The position numbers were made by a program, and so were the translations under genes. This document shows, piece by piece, positions 62,399-64,000 of a stretch of 64,000 nt of DNA. The DNA is taken from the NCBI RefSeq assembly GCF_018860705.1, contig NZ_JAHKQA010000102.1:1-64000 (forward strand), in the 5' to 3' direction. The first letter of the stretch is position 1; each line of letters begins with the position of its first letter. The notes under the pieces were generated by a model. The model was not told the origin of the DNA. It made no database searches and worked only from the letters and a program-made list of their open reading frames with translations. Origin of the DNA: Citreicella sp. C3M06 (GTDB taxonomy: Bacteria > Pseudomonadota > Alphaproteobacteria > Rhodobacterales > Rhodobacteraceae).

Positions 62399-63918
62399 TG
62401 GATACCGTTCTTTCCGGTCTGGCGACCGGCTTTGCCGTCGCTTTCGACCCGTTCAACCTGATGCTGGTGCTGGTCGGCTGCTTTGTCGGCACCCTGATCG
62501 GCGCGCTGCCGGGGCTGGGGCCGATCAACGGCGTCGCGATCCTGCTGCCCATCGCCTATGGCCTTGGTTTTCCGCCTGAATCGGCGCTGATCCTGCTGGC
62601 GGGCATCTATTATGGCGCCGAATACGGCGGGCGGATCTCTTCGATCCTGCTCAACGTGCCGGGGGATGCGGGCGCGGTGATGACCACGCTCGATGGCAAC
62701 CCGATGGCCCGCGCCGGTCAGGCCGGGCGCGCGCTGTCGCTGTCGGCGGTGGCCTCGTTCATCGGCGGCACCTTCGCGGTGATCCTGATGTCGCTGTTCG
62801 CGCCGGGCCTTGCGAAATTCGCCGTGACCTTCAGCCCCGCAGATTACGTCGCGCTGATGGTCTTTGCCTTCGCCTCGCTGGCGTCTCTGGTCGGCAAGAG
62901 CACGGTCAAGACGCTGCTGGGGGCAACCATCGGCCTGATGCTGGCGACCATCGGCATCGACGCCAACACCGGGGTCAACCGCTACACGTTCGGCATCCCC
63001 GACATCCTTGCAGGCATCGACTTCCTGATCGTCGTGGTGGGCCTGTTCGGCATGGCCGAACTGCTGACGCTGGTGGAACATCAGGCACGCGGCACGCTCA
63101 AATCGCTGCCCGTCGACAAGAGCTTCGTGCAATGGGCCGATCTGAAGCTGGCCAAGTGGACGATCCTGCGCAGCTCGATCATCGGCTTCTTCATCGGCAT
63201 CCTGCCCGGCACCGGCGCATCGGTCGCTTCGGCCGTGGCCTATGGCACCGAAAAGCGGATCTCGGACAAGGAAGGCACCTTCGGCACCGGCGACGTGCGC
63301 GGCCTTGCGGCCCCCGAAGCGGCGAACAACGCAGCGGCGGGCGGTTCCATGGTGCCGATGCTGACGCTGGGCATCCCCGGCTCGGGCACCACCGCGATCC
63401 TGCTGGGCGCACTGCTGATGTTCAACATCCAGCCCGGCCCGATGATGTTCACCCAGCGTCCCGAAGTGGCGTGGGGCCTTGTGGCATCGATGTATATCGG
63501 CAACGTCGCGCTTTTGGTGATCAACCTGCCGCTGGTGGGGCTGTTCGCCCGGATGCTGACGATCCCGCAGCATTACCTGACGCCGCTGATCGCCATTCTT
63601 GCCTTCATCGGCATCTACACCATCGTCGGAAACCCGCATGATCTTTACATGATCACCGGCCTTGGCCTGCTCGGCTGGTTCCTGCGCAAGCTGGAATTTT
63701 CCCTCGCCCCGGTGATCCTTGGCTTTGTGCTTGGCTCGCTGTTCGAGAACAACCTGCGCCGCGCCCTGTCGATTTCGGGCGGCGACTGGGGCATCCTCGT
63801 GGCAGACTGGAAGAGCCTGCTGCTCTACGGTCTGGCGCTGCTGGTCGTTGTGCTGCCGATCTGGCTTGCACGGCGCTCGCGCAAGCGCTCCGGGGGGCAG
63901 GAAGCCATGGCGGACTGA
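62398..63918 (+). CDS. tctA: Tripartite tricarboxylate transporter large membrane subunit
   Basis: A 506-residue, about twelve-helix TctA protein. Hallmarks are VGCFVGTLIGALPGLGPINGVAILLPI near the start and the second copy GFFIGILPGTGASVASAVAYGTEKRIS, then GVRGLAAPEAANNAAAGGSMVPMLTLGIPGSGTTAILLGAL. The frame is open further upstream inside tctB, so I set the start at ATG 62398, which overlaps the tctB stop. Confidence 0.95.
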   Translation: MDTVLSGLATGFAVAFDPFNLMLVLVGCFVGTLIGALPGLGPINGVAILLPIAYGLGFPPESALILLAGIYYGAEYGGRISSILLNVPGDAGAVMTTLDGNPMARAGQAGRALSLSAVASFIGGTFAVILMSLFAPGLAKFAVTFSPADYVALMVFAFASLASLVGKSTVKTLLGATIGLMLATIGIDANTGVNRYTFGIPDILAGIDFLIVVVGLFGMAELLTLVEHQARGTLKSLPVDKSFVQWADLKLAKWTILRSSIIGFFIGILPGTGASVASAVAYGTEKRISDKEGTFGTGDVRGLAAPEAANNAAAGGSMVPMLTLGIPGSGTTAILLGALLMFNIQPGPMMFTQRPEVAWGLVASMYIGNVALLVINLPLVGLFARMLTIPQHYLTPLIAILAFIGIYTIVGNPHDLYMITGLGLLGWFLRKLEFSLAPVILGFVLGSLFENNLRRALSISGGDWGILVADWKSLLLYGLALLVVVLPIWLARRSRKRSGGQEAMAD

Positions 63919-63923
63919 GCCTC

Positions 63924-64000
63924 ATGCAGGACAAGGCATATCTGAAGGCAACGGCGCTTACCGCCGTTGCCGCCCTTGGAGGCGCGGCGCTTGCCGCGTC
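63924..64000 (+). CDS. Membrane protein, 5' fragment
   Basis: Only the first 25 codons are inside the window: MQDKAYLKATALTAVAALGGAALAA-, a start that leads into a hydrophobic helix. It is 5 bp after tctA. AbrB-family membrane proteins often follow TctA genes, but the fragment is too short to decide. Confidence 0.5.
   Translation, partial: MQDKAYLKATALTAVAALGGAALAA

Overview
The window is a stretch of a GC-rich alphaproteobacterial chromosome, most likely Rhodobacteraceae (Roseobacter/Paracoccus side). The case rests on several features together: a complete Na+-translocating NADH:quinone reductase operon with NqrM and ApbE, dispersed leuB/leuD/leuC, an alpha-2-macroglobulin/PbpC pair, a tripartite tricarboxylate transporter with its own two-component system, many GTG/TTG starts, and the intergenic palindromes common in this family. 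I see no insertion sequence, integrase, prophage or CRISPR array, so this looks like ordinary chromosome with an accessory catabolic block. A single tRNA-Pro(CGG) lies near the left edge.

Left part (0.5-12.4 kb): a DMT exporter; leuB, leuD and leuC, all on the minus strand but separated by other genes; a secreted endonuclease/exonuclease/phosphatase-family protein; an unknown membrane protein; a two-subunit 3-oxoacid CoA-transferase (atoD/atoA type); the remnant of a small DUF2945-type gene with an in-frame TGA; an MscS channel; and a thiolase. Next (12.3-26.3 kb) is a minus-strand operon of a PAN-domain alpha-2-macroglobulin, a putative glycolipid-binding protein and penicillin-binding protein 1C. 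It is followed by a hybrid histidine kinase with one degenerate receiver domain, yaaA, recQ and a YggT protein.

Middle part (26.4-35.7 kb): a thioesterase-like protein, an MFS exporter, the murein endopeptidase MepA, a phytase-like esterase, a YhhQ-type queuosine-precursor transporter, and then an unrecognised small transcription unit at about 30.96-31.15 kb. That unit has a ribosome-binding site matching the reverse complement of the 16S rRNA 3' tail over 17 nt, an 18-codon reading frame, several hairpins and a strong terminator. It sits directly before arfB (ribosome rescue). eutBC (ethanolamine ammonia-lyase), an SDR, a CBS-domain protein and a 59-residue membrane protein follow.

Energy block (35.8-43.1 kb): nqrABCDEF on the plus strand, diverging from apbE and nqrM on the minus strand. 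These supply the covalent FMN of NqrB/NqrC and the maturation of the NqrD/NqrE iron centre. A terminator and a convergent cytochrome P450 close the block.

Catabolic block (44.8-57.6 kb): a double-ATPase peptide/opine-type ABC transporter subunit, a MarR regulator with a palindromic operator candidate, an SDR, an FAD oxidoreductase, the transporter's Tat-exported binding protein and two permeases, two more FAD oxidoreductases (the first and third are close paralogues), a convergent Ldh2-type imine/2-oxoacid reductase and a TetR regulator with its own palindrome. Together they read as uptake and oxidation of an amine or N-substituted amino acid; the substrate is not identifiable from sequence.

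Right end (57.6-64 kb): a TctABC tricarboxylate transporter diverging from an OmpR-type regulator and a very unusual sensor kinase whose C-terminus is a complete periplasmic binding-protein domain. Three GTCAG repeats spaced exactly 11 bp apart in the divergent region are a likely regulator site.
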